A stretch of DNA of 64,000 nucleotides from Spongilla lacustris (GCA_949361645.1 OX442418.1:12124632-12188631); one strand, 5' to 3'; positions 32,276-43,024 are shown, counted from the first letter of the stretch. The notes: generated by a model not told the origin, from the letters alone. Made by a program: numbers and translations.

Positions 32276-33576
32276 CTGGTAATTTAAATGGCACCATGTG
32301 ATATTACACCATGCCAAACATCTAGTGGATCAGGTGATCATCATTTGCATACACATACATACACACATCATACAAGTCATAAATAACAGGTAGATGTACT
32401 TAACAAGCCATAGTGACTGTAAAAGGAACATAACCATACATGGTCATTCCTGGTTCTCTTTGGAAGTTTGAAATCCCATAAGTATACCAAATGCTTAATT
32501 AATCTGCTGACTATATGTACCTATGTCATAACCCAACTGTTATCCAACACCTTAACATACATGTATACATTTATACATGTAGTAGTGCACTGACAGTCAC
32601 AATGTGAGGGGCAAAGTAGGAGCAGCCCAAGAGAAGCTTGTCCCCAAGGTCCAGAAAGCTGCTCCCACTAGTAGTGACCAATCTGATTGGGCCATGAAGA
32701 CTCCTGATGCTGGGTTCCATCACCATGGCATGGCTTCTGTGTCAGCTTCAGCAGGAAATGCATCAGCTTTGGCTGGGGGAGGGGAAGCCATGATGCTGTA
32801 ACCCCTCCTCCCTCCAAAAGCTTAATCACTGTACCTTGAATCCTAGTGCCATTGTCATGGATGGCTCCACCTCAGCTAGGAGTGATGTCATCAGGGTGGC
32901 CCAGAAGATTGTATGCAAAGACATCAACTGTACCAGCCCATGAACCTCTTAGGTAGTAGAGGAGGAAGGGTGGAGGTGGAGAGGTGAAGAGAGGAGGGAG
33001 GGGTGAGGTAAGGAGGAAGGAAGGTGATGAAGATGGGTGGAGAAGTAGAGGAGATATTATATAAATTGATTTTAGCACATTTCTTGAGCTGCCTAACCAC
33101 ATAGGCAGCAAAGACGCTATGGCAAATGTCGGGACACTTTTTGTACTATGTGTGCAATGCCATACCAAGTTTTGATGCATTACAATGGGTGTGGCAATTG
33201 TGGGCTTGCGCTACTCAGGGGCGGATCTACCATGGTTCACTCATATGTTGCTCATTTTTGACCTACCACACGCTCATACTTGGTCTAGCTGTGAACGTGC
33301 GAAGAGTACTCGTTAAGCCAACGCCGTTCTCTGCGACGTAAAACCCAGTACTACCGCAACTTAACTTTAATGTAAAGTACATGGTATATACATGTATACC
33401 CAAACATAAACACCTTTATACCATGATTCTATCGAGTTCTTGTCTCCATTGAGGCTAATGACCTGACCCCGGATCAACCTTCGTTGATGAGTTCACACAT
33501 CTAGCTGAATGGGAAGCCGGTCTTCCACACTAGCTAAAGTGGGCCCCCTACCCCTCCCCGTCCACTCGTAATTGGC
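32276..33576. other. Poorly defined region, one possible terminal exon
   Basis: On the minus strand a pyrimidine-rich tract (33050-32950) ends in AG at 32948-32949 and is followed by GSWAGTVDVFAYNLLGHPDD and a stop at 32872. This could be a real last exon but I do not recognise it. The plus frame at 32604-32801 (VGAAQEKLVPKVQKAAP...) is Ala/Ser-rich and of unknown standing. CAGGGGCGGATCTACC at 33216 looks like a single end of the TIR family at 37927. Confidence 0.25.
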
Positions 33577-33848
33577 CTAGCACAAGGGTGACCTTCTCCC
33601 AGCCACCATGTAACTTTTTATATTGCTGCACCACCACTGAACCAAGTCACACAAGAGCTTAGCTTGTCTAAGGAAATAGCACAAATTTCTCACCAGGTCC
33701 AACATTGAGGCTGTGAAGAACTTCAGCACTACGTGGAGAGACTTATTGATGGCGTTGTAGTGCAAGAGTTTCCTGTGAGTCCTGCCTTCAACCACTTCCT
33801 CTTCCACCTGGTGAAATCCATACAGTACTGACCTAGAGTAAGTTGACA
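33577..33848 (-). CDS. Unrecognised minus-strand ORF, possible exon
   Basis: A 90-codon frame. An acceptor-like ACTTACTCTAG just before it and an internal GTGAGA (near 33692) could make an exon containing VEEEVVEGRTHRKLLHYNAI and SLHVVLKFFTASMLDL. No family recognised. A second frame of the same stretch has SPRSAEVLHSLNVGPGEKF, which faintly recalls isoaspartyl methyltransferases, but it has an upstream stop. Weak. Confidence 0.25.
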
Positions 33849-34021
33849 CAAATGTATAAACTGATTGAGGCTAGTTGATGAGAATTCACAGCAGCTGTAC
33901 TTCATACAGTACTAATAAGTGGTGAGTGTGTTCCTAGTTAGTACAACATCATATCTTGGTGAGTCTAACTTTTAGAAAGCACCATTCCAGACACACATCC
34001 TCCTCCCCATCCTCTCCTCAC

Positions 34022-34225
34022 CTATCTTGGTGATAAATGGAACAAACTCTTCATTGCCGCTCAGGGGAAGGACAGAGCAACTGATTGGTGCGACCAAGGA
34101 GGGTAGGGCCAGCCATTTCCTCTGCTCATCCTCCACCCTCACCCTGAAGCTGTGCTCCAGGATCGTGTACAGTATGCGTCCAATCCCAAAGGAGGGTTCT
34201 ATCACCGAGGGAACAACATCCACCA
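34022..34225 (-). CDS. GARS1: Isolated exon of glycyl-tRNA synthetase
   Basis: Minus strand. The acceptor TTTCTCTTTCCCTCAG lies just above 34225 and the donor GTGAGG lies below 34022. The exon is 204 nt, entered with two bases of a codon and left with one. It reads [40 protein letters not shown] and [20 protein letters not shown]. This is the class II catalytic motif region of eukaryotic glycyl-tRNA synthetase (VIEPSFGxGRIxYxxxEHxF) and the start of its anticodon-binding domain (APxxCSVLPLS). The enzyme charges tRNA-Gly in cytosol and mitochondria. I found neither the preceding catalytic exons nor the following GRRYARTDE-type exon nearby, so this may be a stray duplicate of the real gene. Confidence 0.8.
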
Positions 34226-35337
34226 CTGAGGGAAAGAGAAATATGTTGAATCAGATACCCCCAAATATGCAACATAAAAAAGCAACAGTACTATACATGG
34301 AAAAAATGGGAAGTGTTTTGCTTGTAATTTTCTGGGAGCATGCAACATTCTCAACATAATGAAATGATTCTTTAAGTGTTAAAAATCTGACTGCCTCTCA
34401 TAAAATCATACCCCGATGTCCTGGAGATACAATAATGATATAATTATGCACACGTGGTACCCTGTGCATGTGTGCATGTACATGTATTGAGTAAGTTTGC
34501 ATGTCAGTCAATTCCTGATTACTACACATACTTCTCCCGCATAAAAAATGTGCACACCTAGCATATAACCTGTGGGATGCACTGGTAACAGTTTATGTAG
34601 TGTTGCTGGGATTTGAAGAGTTGTACTACTATACATGTACTTCCCCTTGTTACCATATATAATCAGTTTATGTAGCATACACCTCCTCCTTAACTCAATG
34701 CACTCATCTTTAAGAACAGAATGGAGTTATCACTGTGCCATCATCTATGTGCTATCATTGATATTGGAGCTCATACATATAAATATGCCCTTGACACCCA
34801 AAGGGTTAATGAGAATAGAGAGGGTTAATATTAATATGTGATGTCACCTTTCACCGCCCCCTCCCCCGACTGTCACAAATGTGGCTACCCTCCCCTTCTG
34901 TGTGATGTCATTTATGGATGACCCCAAAGCTGCATACATGTACTACATGTACTACATACATGTGTGTATGGGGAAAATTAAAAATAAATAAATAAACAGG
35001 ATAGTGTAACAAAGTTACATGTTATGACAATACTTCATACACAGTATATGGAAAGAAGTGATCGTGTACCAGTGGGAAATACGTATAGCCACAACACACC
35101 TCTACAAACTGATTCTATTGTAAATATGACCACCCCCATCCATGGATTTATTATAGGCTATACATTTCAATACGTACAGACTTACCTTTCCTTGCCCTGG
35201 AAATTTTCCAGTACAAGCAAAGAAAGACAAAGACACACTTGTATTGAAGTACACAGCTAGTTAAAGAATTCAGTGCCTTATAGGTGGGCAGTCAGATTAT
35301 AATTATATTTGAGGGGGAAAAGGGCTAGCGATCTTCT
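34226..35337. other. No gene recognised between GARS exon and minisatellite
   Basis: AT-rich with TACATGTA motifs. On the minus strand an 11-nt candidate micro-exon (GGCAAGGAAAG between TTTCCAG and GTAAGT, about 35188-35198) has good splice sites, but its gene is unknown. The expected end of the methyltransferase gene was not found. Confidence 0.3.
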
Positions 35338-36035
35338 ACAGTGAGGTGATGGAGGTGGTCATACAGTGAGGTGATGGAGGTGGTCATACAGTGAGGTGAT
35401 GGAGGTGGCCATACAGTGAGGTGATGGAGGTGGCCACACAGTGAGATGATGGAGGTGGCCACACAGTGAGGTGATGGGGGTGGTCATACAGTGAGGTGAT
35501 GGGGGTGGCCATACAGTGAGGTGATGGAGGTGGCCATACAGTGAGGTGATGGAGGTGGCCATACAGTGAGGTGATGGAGGTGGCCATACAGTGAGGTGAT
35601 GGAGGTGACCATACAGTGTGGCCATACAGTGAGGTGATGGAGGTGGCCATACAGTGAGGTGATGGAGGTGGCCATACAGTGAGGTGATGGAATGAGGTGA
35701 TGGGGGTGGCCATACAGTGAGGTGATGGAGGTGGCCATACAGTGAGGTGATGGAGGTGGCCATACAGTGAGGTGATGGAGGTGGTCATACAGTGAGGTGA
35801 TGGGGGTGGCCATACAGTGAGGTGATGGAGGTGGCCATACAGTGAGGTGATGGAGGTGGCCATACAGTGAGGTGATGGAGGTGGCCATACAGTGAGGTGA
35901 TGGAGGTGGCCATACAGTGAGGTGATGGAGGTGGTCATACAGTGAGGTGATGGGGGTGGCCATACAGTGAGGTGATGGAGGTGGCCATACAGTGAGGTGA
36001 TGGAGGTGGCCATACAGTGAGGTGATGGAGGTGAC
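35338..36035. repeat. 25-bp minisatellite, about 28 copies
   Basis: The unit on the plus strand is GTGATGGAGGTGGCCATACA + GTGAG. Variants carry GGGGGTGG, GGTCAT or CCACAC, and there are two partial units near 35610 and 35690. Because 25 is not a multiple of three and the minus strand has no stop in any frame, all three minus frames stay open across the array, each reading a 25-residue super-repeat. These frames are not genes. The array abuts the last recognised exon of the methyltransferase gene at 36036. Confidence 0.97.
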
Positions 36036-37400
36036 TTGCAGCTTTGTGGGACAAATACACACTCTAGTGCCATCACCTTGAACATAGAAATTTTCTGACA
36101 AACACTGACCTAAAGAAGCAAGGTACTATTTAGTAATGCAAGCACACAATGACACATGCACACACATACATACATTACATACATACATAGGTACATCACA
36201 CACACACACACACACATACATACATGCACCTAAACACATGCACAACCTTTCTTAAACCTCAGTTGGGCCATATCGTATCTTCCATAGTCTCTAAACAGCA
36301 AAGTCCTCCAGGCTTTAGGCAGGAGACCAGCCTGCTCACAGCTTCCTGCATCCTGAGGGAGTGCGGAGTTTGGGGGAGTGGTAGGACACACGTTTGGCCA
36401 ACGGTACACTGTGTGTCCAAGACAGGACAGCTTACTTTGCAAGGCTGACAACACAAAGATCATTATCATAATGTCCACAGACCCTGGCAACACAGGTAGC
36501 TGGTGGGAGGAGTCGATGATGTCACATTGGAAGGTGTGGCACCTCTTGGTGTCATAAAGCTCGTGCTCCTGATGACCAATGAGATGCTGCTGACAGCATG
36601 ATGGTACACAAAAGGGCTATACCTTGACCAACTGAACAGCACTGTGTGCAAAGTCACAGCAGTAGACAAAAAGGTTTGGACTCCTGGGTGAGGGAAAGGG
36701 AGGGGGAAGAGGAGAAGGGGTAGGAGGAGGGAAGAGATAGGACAAGGAAGTTTAGTTTTGCGATCAATTACAACCAACGGACAGACCTGTTTGTATGCAG
36801 TATGGGAAGTACAGAGTTACCCACTCCACACCCAACCTGTGCGTGCGTGCATGTTGTGTTGTATGTTTGTGTACATGTAGATGAATACACGTGTCACGTA
36901 AGACGTTGTTGAACTGCGCGCCACGCATTCAGCATATATATTTGCTAGTACCTCGAATATAACAAACTTGTCGTCCCGCTCTGATGGGAGTGATTGGGTT
37001 TCCTCCGGCACTTCAGAGACAGAGTGGGCTGCTTGCATTAGCTCTGGAAACTCCGTGAATAGCCAGTGACGATCCTTGAAGAATCTTGGTTCAACCCCGT
37101 GGAAGGGAAGGTAGTCTGGATGGAATGCTTTTTATCTCAAGAGAGCCTTCCCCTTCTCACTTATTCTGATATTGGTGACAGAATTCGGTCCAACGCATTC
37201 CCGCTTCCCTCTCGTAGACCTCTACGGTAAAGAATCAGGCTTCATGCAGCTGCTTCGTTCAAAAAACTCTACAAATAATATAAGAATAATGAACACATCC
37301 ACATGCACCTGCTTGTTCAGCGGGGAGGGGCACGGAAGAGTTGTCTATTACTTTCTGCTCCGCTAGCACCTGTTGCTCCTCGTCCCATTGTACGTCATCC
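36036..37400 (-). pseudogene. METTL2: METTL2-like tRNA methyltransferase gene, probably decayed
   Basis: Seven minus-strand exons match the METTL2/8 family, which make 3-methylcytidine in tRNA using S-adenosylmethionine. In order: 37400-37309 (DDVQWDEEQQVLAEQKVIDN), 37127-36952 (RFFKDRHWLFTEFPEL, ending at DDKFVIFE), 36836-36787 (the SAM-binding VGCGVGNSVLPIL), 36683-36623 (SPNLFVYCCDFAHSAVQLVK), 36568-36436 (GSVDIMIMIFVLSAL), 36352-36247 (MQEAVSRLVSCLKPGG then FRDYGRYDMAQLRFKK) and 36109-36036 (CLSENFYVQGDGTRV). The first five join in frame. The 36436/36352 junction is out of phase, and one base is missing near 36303 between KPGG and FRDYG. The N-terminal exon and the last exons are absent and the frame runs into the minisatellite. 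Sequence error is possible at the one-base gap, but several defects together favour a dying copy. Confidence 0.75.
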
Positions 37401-37514
37401 CTCCAGGAACACAAGCAACAAAGGATCGCTTAGGTGACGGTGACCGAAAACTGGCGTAGTGACATGTGATATGCCACATGGCAATTCCCTTCCGGCGAAA
37501 ACTTTATTTTATTT

Positions 37515-37812
37515 AATAGTACGGGGGCGTATTTGCGCATATTGGATCTGAATTTTGAGTGATACGAAGATGTCAATTAAAGAGGTATTTTTTGTTGCAA
37601 TTGTACTGCTGTACACGTGTATTAGCCTAGTGTAGTAACCGAGACACGAATAGCTTTGTTAGTAAACTCAATCGGTAGTGCGTAATAGTTATCTGGTTCC
37701 CAAACTACCTTTGTCGTGCAGCGCGAGACATGTGGTTTAGGCTGTAGGCCTTCTAATGAGGTCATCCCTATAGCAGACCATTTATCCACTGGGCCTGTAA
37801 GCTCTGATGATG
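37515..37812 (+). repeat. Relic of the locus A/B 5' end
   Basis: 37515-37735 match 2365-2583. It continues to CCTGTAAGCTCTGATGATGGTATGT (about 37791-37815), the third copy of the segment that ends the candidate first exons at 5614 and 43192. Here GAGGTCCAG is missing before GTATGT. Probably the 5' end of a third, now lost, paralogue, or of locus B before insertions separated it. Confidence 0.45.
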
Positions 37813-37926
37813 GTATGTACCACCATCAGCTTGTTCGATCAACATCCATTGGCCGAAGCCACAATGCACGTGCGGGGTGCGCTCTCATTGGAAGATGCCC
37901 TTCCAGATGGCTGGACTTTGCGATCG

Positions 37927-38580
37927 CAGGGGCGGATTTAGGGGGTCCAGGGGCCCCTTTCCTATATGAAGAATGACGTAATGCATAAGAATGACGTAAT
38001 GCATACTGTAATCTATGCAACGTTCCATCCTTGGATTTGCAAGCTTGCACATTGTTCTATTTAATCGCGCGATCAATCGAATGGTGCGTGTTGCACGTTG
38101 AGGTAAGCGTGAATGGGATGGATCTCAGATTCTTTTCCTCAGAAAACAGGTTATTACCGTAGCTATAGAGCTAAACAAACTAAAAGCACTAATACTATAA
38201 TAAAACCTACGTGAGTCGTTTATAGACCGACATCTGTCATGTAGCTGGTGCATGGCCACGTGCACACTTCGGTCACAGCTTTGCGTCACGAATTCGAAGT
38301 AGCAGTAGGAACCATATCATTGTGAAAAATTAAGAGTTTTCTCGTCGCTATCCATGCAAGCGCAGGCTCTAGTAATCCGGATACCGCATGACGTCATGAT
38401 AAATAAACGCAAAAGCAAAAAGCGGCTGGGGCTTCGCCCCAGACCCCACTGGGGGAGCTATCAGCGCTCCCCCAGCCCCCTTGCTGTCACGGGAGGGGCA
38501 CGCCCCCTCCCGTACTCTCCCCCAGTTGTGAATATATTTTTCGGACCCCCCCCTTTCCCAAAACCCTGGATCCGCCCCTG
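37927..38580. mobile_element. 654-bp TIR element, CAGGGGCGGAT ends
   Basis: The left end CAGGGGCGGATTTAGGGGGT and the right end, complement CAGGGGCGGATCCAGGGTTT, match over the first 11 bases and the following G-rich part. The interior (38430-38530) is GC-rich with its own short inverted blocks (GGGGCTTCGCCCC, GGGGGAGC / GCTCCCCC). No transposase. Target duplication not clear (TTGCGATCG / GTCATCGGG). Other single ends occur at 17163 and 33216. Confidence 0.55.
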
Positions 38581-39097
38581 GTCATCGGGTAATAGGGGCT
38601 GAGACGTTGACCTCGGGATGGCCACGAAAAGCGAGGAATCCCCTATGCGGAATAGGGCTTAGCACGAGAAACAGTACCCACCCCGACCCCGTTGTCTCCG
38701 AAGACCCACAAAACCACCAACGTCGGACGGGACCGACCACTGTCCAAGTATTAAACCCTAACCCTTAGCCTAAGTCTTCCCAATTTGCGACCACCCGCAT
38801 AGGCCATAATTGATTTCGTGACACAGCGGAACATTTGTGACGACATAAAAGTTATCAACATTCCAATGACATTCCATGTAGTCTCGTACCCAGACCCTCA
38901 AACCGCAGATGCGGATGGATTACATCACCGCTACGCGGAAAGAGGGAGAAATTGCTTACATGTACTTTTTGTGACTAGTGGGCGGTCCCGCCATTGGAAT
39001 TTCAACGGTACAATCAAATTGCAGGCATGCGGTGATTTGCATTTTTGATAGAATTCATACATGAAAGTCACGCGCTCAACATGGACGTCGACATAAT
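38581..39097. repeat. GC-richer spacer with SINE-like block
   Basis: 38880-38990 (GTCTCGTACCCAGACCCTCA ... GTGGGCGGTCCCGCCATTG) recurs in reverse orientation at 42062-42176. 38590-38800 is a GC-rich, stop-dense stretch. No RNA gene recognised. Confidence 0.45.
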
Positions 39098-39372
39098 ATG
39101 TTTGCTCAGGAACTTGGCTACGATAGCGTTACTCCAGAGCAACGCTTGGTTATAGAAAGTTTCGTGAAGGGTCAGGATGTGTTCGTCAGTCTTCCGACTG
39201 GGTTCGGGACAGTCGTTGTGCTACTGGCTTTTGCCAGCAATTTTTGACACACAGGAGTGGATCGGTCTTGGTAGTTGTTAGTCCCCTACGGGCATTGATA
39301 AAGGACCAGGTTGATGTGCTCACTATAAAGGAAGCAACGGCAGTGTACGTTGGGGAAGTGATGAGGGAGTGA
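39098..39372 (+). pseudogene. RecQ-like helicase N-terminal fragment, frameshifted
   Basis: ATG at 39098 opens MFAQELGYDSVTPEQRLVIE and SFVKGQDVFVSLPTGFG, the Q-motif and Walker A approach of a RecQ-family DNA helicase. At 39210 the frame breaks: the expected Gly-Lys-Ser is lost and the next segment (SLCYWLLPAIFDT) is in another frame. A third frame then gives VVVSPLRALIKDQVDVLTIK, helicase motif Ia, and stops at 39370-39372. RecQ helicases unwind DNA with ATP. This one cannot bind ATP normally and has at least two frameshifts. Retroposed or decaying copy. Confidence 0.65.
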
Positions 39373-39610
39373 TTGTGGCTGCTGGGAGTGAGGCTGTGTC
39401 TGATGAGAGTGGTTGTGGCTGCTGGGAGTGAGGCTGTGTCTGTTGAGAGTGGTTGTGGTTGCTGGGAGTGAGGCTGTGTCTGTTGAGAGTGGTTGTGGCT
39501 GCTGGGCGTGAGGCAGGGAGTGGTTGTGGACTTGTGGCTGCTGGGAATGAGGCTGTGTCTGATGTGGGAGTGGTTGTTGTGGCAGAGGATGTGGCTGTTG
39601 GAAGTGAGGA
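39360..39610. repeat. 40-bp minisatellite, about 4-5 units
   Basis: The unit is GAGTGGTTGTGGCTGCTGGG followed by AGTGAGGCTGTGTCTGATGA or TGTTGA. On the minus strand it lies inside a 182-codon frame (39834-39286), giving His/Gln/Pro-rich text (PLPHQTQPHSQQPQ). Upstream in that frame LLKRYGKLKQHLDDIEKEIK could be a real coiled segment, but I cannot tie it to a gene. Confidence 0.75.
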
Positions 39611-39998
39611 GGAATATGCTGTGTCATAGAAACCAGCTCCATTCCTTCTCCACTTTGAACACGTGATTTAATTTCCTTTTCTATATCATCCAAATGCTGC
39701 TTTAACTTTCCATATCTTTTCAATAAATTTAAAAAGCAGCACATACAAAGCCAACAAACACATTCAGTCTTATACACTGCTGATGTACTGTGCAATATTC
39801 TTCTATTATTTATCAGCGCTTCATTGGCGCACATTACACATCAGGGAATAATTTACTTTTTAAAAATTGCATAGCAACTTGGTTCAGTTGCATCGCAATT
39901 TGTTCCCGCCGAGATGTGTGCATTGGAACACAAAGCAGAGGACACGCCCGCGTGCATTTGGATCGCTTTCAGTCGAACGAGTCAGTCAAACGACTACT

Positions 39999-39999
<1 letters not shown>

Positions 40000-40032
<33 letters not shown>
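40000..40032 (+). repeat. Poly(C) tract, 33 bases
   Basis: The longest homopolymer in the window, followed by GTCTATACAAAACGTGG. No coding relevance. Confidence 0.95.
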
Positions 40033-40033
<1 letters not shown>

Positions 40034-40619
40034 TCTATACAAAACGTGGTCACCATCACATTTAAAAGTTTTAATATTTGTACATTTTGTCCACCCGTAT
40101 TGCGTAGGCGTTCTGGCATATTCATGTGCAGTACGTACATGTACCACGTATAAATAATATTAATACATACATATATACATGTACATACACCACAATAGAG
40201 GAACATTGGAATGATTTTGTTTATCATGCTACACCAGAGGTATCAGAGATTCAAACACAGTTGTTACAAGTGCCATTTGAGTTGCAGCGGCAGCAAGAAG
40301 GCATTACGAAGGCGAAGTAACCGGTAGATTCCAGTTAAAGCCCAAAGGAAAAGCAATGATAGAAGAGGAAGAAATACACATACCTGAATTAGTACCGTGA
40401 ACGGTTCGAGGTATGAGGAGAAGTTCCCCTTCTACAGGTTTGGCAGCCCGTTAGCTTTCTTGCTTTCTTGCTTTGAACTTGCAGGGTACGTCACAGATGC
40501 GGATGCTTAGCGGTGATGTCTGGCACGGTATGTCAACCACGTTTGCGCATAAACGTACATTTTAATTAGTAATGATTTGGTAACTTGATAATTCTATTCA
40601 TATAAAATTCGATAAATTT

Positions 40620-40623
<4 letters not shown>

Positions 40624-40655
<32 letters not shown>
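40624..40655 (+). repeat. Poly(C) tract, 32 bases
   Basis: Preceded by an A/T stretch (TTCGATAAATTTTTAA) and followed by TTCCCGAAGCCGG. Confidence 0.95.
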
Positions 40656-40799
40656 TTCCCGAAGCCGGCTGTGTACGCTGCGCCATAGATATTTGATACA
40701 TGGATTGGAAACCCAGCAATGAATGTCATTCATTAGCCACATGCAATCCGAGTTTCGCCGGAAGTGGTCGTTAGTTGGGGTTTTATGGCTAGCTGTGTA

Positions 40800-41445
40800 C
40801 CGGTATAAGTCTGTTACGAATTTTTTTCTTAATACAAGCTCATAGTACGCACATCCCCATACACCACGACCCACTTTTCAGTCTTGCGTGCATATAAAAA
40901 CGTGTTACAGTCCCACAAAGTTGAAACAACACTACAGTGGGCATTACACTGATAGCACCGAACACCCTACACTATACGAGCTGCACACTACAGACATATG
41001 ACAGATGTACGTTGGCAACCTAATAGCTTTCGTAGGGAAGTATCAGAAACTGCTTAGATGGTTCCTATGCGACTTACCGTACTCACGATACAGTCGCACA
41101 AAGCCTTGCTGTGTATACATGTATAAGTCAATTATAACATGTTACCCAAAAAATTTAACACAAGCTCATACATAGTACGACAAGCTAAGAGATACACTAC
41201 ACCACGATGTGTGCACTACACTTTTCAGTCTTTTAATCTTACTGGCGTGCATATGAAAACGTGTTACAGTCGCACAAAGAGTGGGCCTTATATAGCAGCT
41301 AACACCGTACACGCTAATAACTACACGCTACAGATACATGTAGTTAGTCAACCTCATAGCTTTCGTAGTGAAGTATCTGAAACTGCTTAGACGGTTCCTA
41401 TACGACTTACCATACTCACGATACAGTCGCACAAAGCCATCAAGC
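40800..41445 (+). repeat. Direct duplication of about 300 bp
   Basis: The segment 40820-41112 recurs at 41145-41445. Shared parts include ACAAGCTCATA, AAAACGTGTTACAGTC, ATAGCTTTCGTAG and ACTCACGATACAGTCGCACA. The second copy has insertions. Neither copy has a convincing reading frame. Confidence 0.65.
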
Positions 41446-42643
41446 CGTCTATGAACTATAATCAACGTTCAACCTGCCATAACAATGAGTAGGGTTGTTT
41501 ACAGATTGACAACTAACCTATACGAACACTTCTTACCAATAAAACACGCGTTAAGTGCTAGAAAAGGGTCAAAAAGCTAGGATAACTGTACGCCCACGCA
41601 CCAAAAAAGCGAAAAATAAATGTTGTACGAGTCCTAATGGATCACGTGAGAGGTTTCCAATCATGTATCAAATATCTATGGCTGCGCGCTCATGTCATTC
41701 GTACGCGTACGCAATCGTTAATCGTCACATTAATTGTCGCGATCGCAATGTCACGTGAGTGTGGCTGATGCGACGTGGCGCCAGCTTTCTGATTGGAATT
41801 CTTTTGTACCATAAATGCACTCTCTTCGCTTAGCATTTACACTGAGCAACGTGCCTGCAAACACGGATAGATTGCATCGCAGTTTTCTGCGACAACGTTT
41901 TGAAGTTGTTTCGCATCTAATAAAAACTGCTTCGCAAAATGCGATGCGAATCCGGTTAAATTATTCCCTACACATGCACGATTCTTCGCAGAACCTCAAG
42001 TCACTAATTACATCACCGCACTGCAACCCGCAGCGCGTGACCGGGGTATGAGTGAATTTAATTAAGAACCGCCCACTGGTCACAAAAAAGTAAGCAATTT
42101 CTCCAGACCCTCTTTCCGGGTAGCGGTGATGTAATCCATCCGCAGCTGCGGTTTGAGGGTCTGGGTACGAGACTACTGTACGTGATGTTATACTGTAAGT
42201 GATAATCATCGTTACGTACATTTGGGTCTGGGTACGAGACCAAGGATTGGTGGTGTTAATAACATGAATAAGGAGAAGTTATTTGTATCGCTGTTCCGAT
42301 GAGAAGAAGCTTGCAAGAAAGACTGCCAGAATGCCGTTGTCAGATTCTGAAAGAAGAATGTAACTTTGCTAGCCAAGTTGATGCTTTGCTCAAAATATTC
42401 AAATTGATTGTCATGAAGAAAAAAAAAGGAGCACAAAAAGGAGCTGTGCTTGGCAGCTGGTCCAAATAATCACTGAATACAGATGTATTTGTACCTGCAT
42501 GTAAATCAAATCAAATGTACTGCCGTCATCAGCACCTAAAAAGCCCTGAAGGTTGAGTGCAGTGGAACTGATACAGGGGTGGTAAAACTATGAATACATA
42601 ATGAGTGGGGAGGGGTGCCGTTTGGCCAATTCAACTAGCTAGT
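41446..42643. other. Upstream region of locus B
   Basis: 42062-42176 is the inverted copy of the block at 38880, followed by GGTCTGGGTACGAGACC at 42225. From 42262 (AATAAGGAGAAGTTATTTGT) the sequence parallels 5490-5580 before locus A and contains ATGAGAAGAAGCTTGCAAGA at 42298, opening MRRSLQERLPECRCQILK (locus A: MRGSFQERLSECCCQTLK). In this copy no splice donor follows and the frame stops near 42468. Possible 5' exon relic. Confidence 0.35.
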
Positions 42644-42718
42644 GGGGGGGGGGGGGGGGGGGTGCTGTCCGCGTTCGGCCGATTCAACCAGTGAGGCGGG
42701 GGGGGGGGGGGGGGGGGG
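42644..42718 (+). repeat. Two poly(G) tracts in a short tandem repeat
   Basis: G runs 42644-42662 and 42698-42718. Each follows a GGCC(A/G)ATTCAAC(T/C)AG-like segment, so the G run is part of a duplicated unit. Confidence 0.85.
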
Positions 42719-43024
42719 AGGGTTTGCTGTCTGCATTCGGCCCATCGACCTTCCAACTCCATCCTGGCTACGGCCCTGATATTGCACATTATCACTTCCA
42801 TGCAGCTGGTTGATTAATTATGTAATAATATCAAATCAAAAAATCATGCTCAAGGTAAAACTGGGGAGGAGGGGGGAGGGGGGTTACCCCCCCCTCCCCC
42901 CGGTTCCGCCGCCGCTGTGATAAGTGATGAGCCTATGCCAAATTTGTATCATATTGAGGAACATTTAGCTTCACCATGGGAGGATAAGCCCTGAACTGGT
43001 CTGTATTGAATTATTCATATATGG

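Noticed and set aside
31895..32317. The full 140-codon minus frame including His/Thr repeats
   Set aside because: Only the last 60 or so codons look like protein. The rest is a translated TG/CA microsatellite.
35338..36035. Possible CRISPR array
   Set aside because: The repeats are contiguous with no unique spacers, and the DNA is animal-like. It is a minisatellite.
35359..36101. Three minus-strand frames of 134-233 codons rich in Ser, His, Pro and Trp
   Set aside because: Produced by the stop-free 25-bp minisatellite read in all three frames.
36817..37038. The 73-codon minus frame read straight through
   Set aside because: After DDKFVIFE it crosses a GTACTAG donor into intron. Only the first part is exon.
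37085..37105. tRNA B-box-like GGTTCAACCCCG
   Set aside because: It lies inside the METTL2-like exon (antisense), with no A box or cloverleaf around it.
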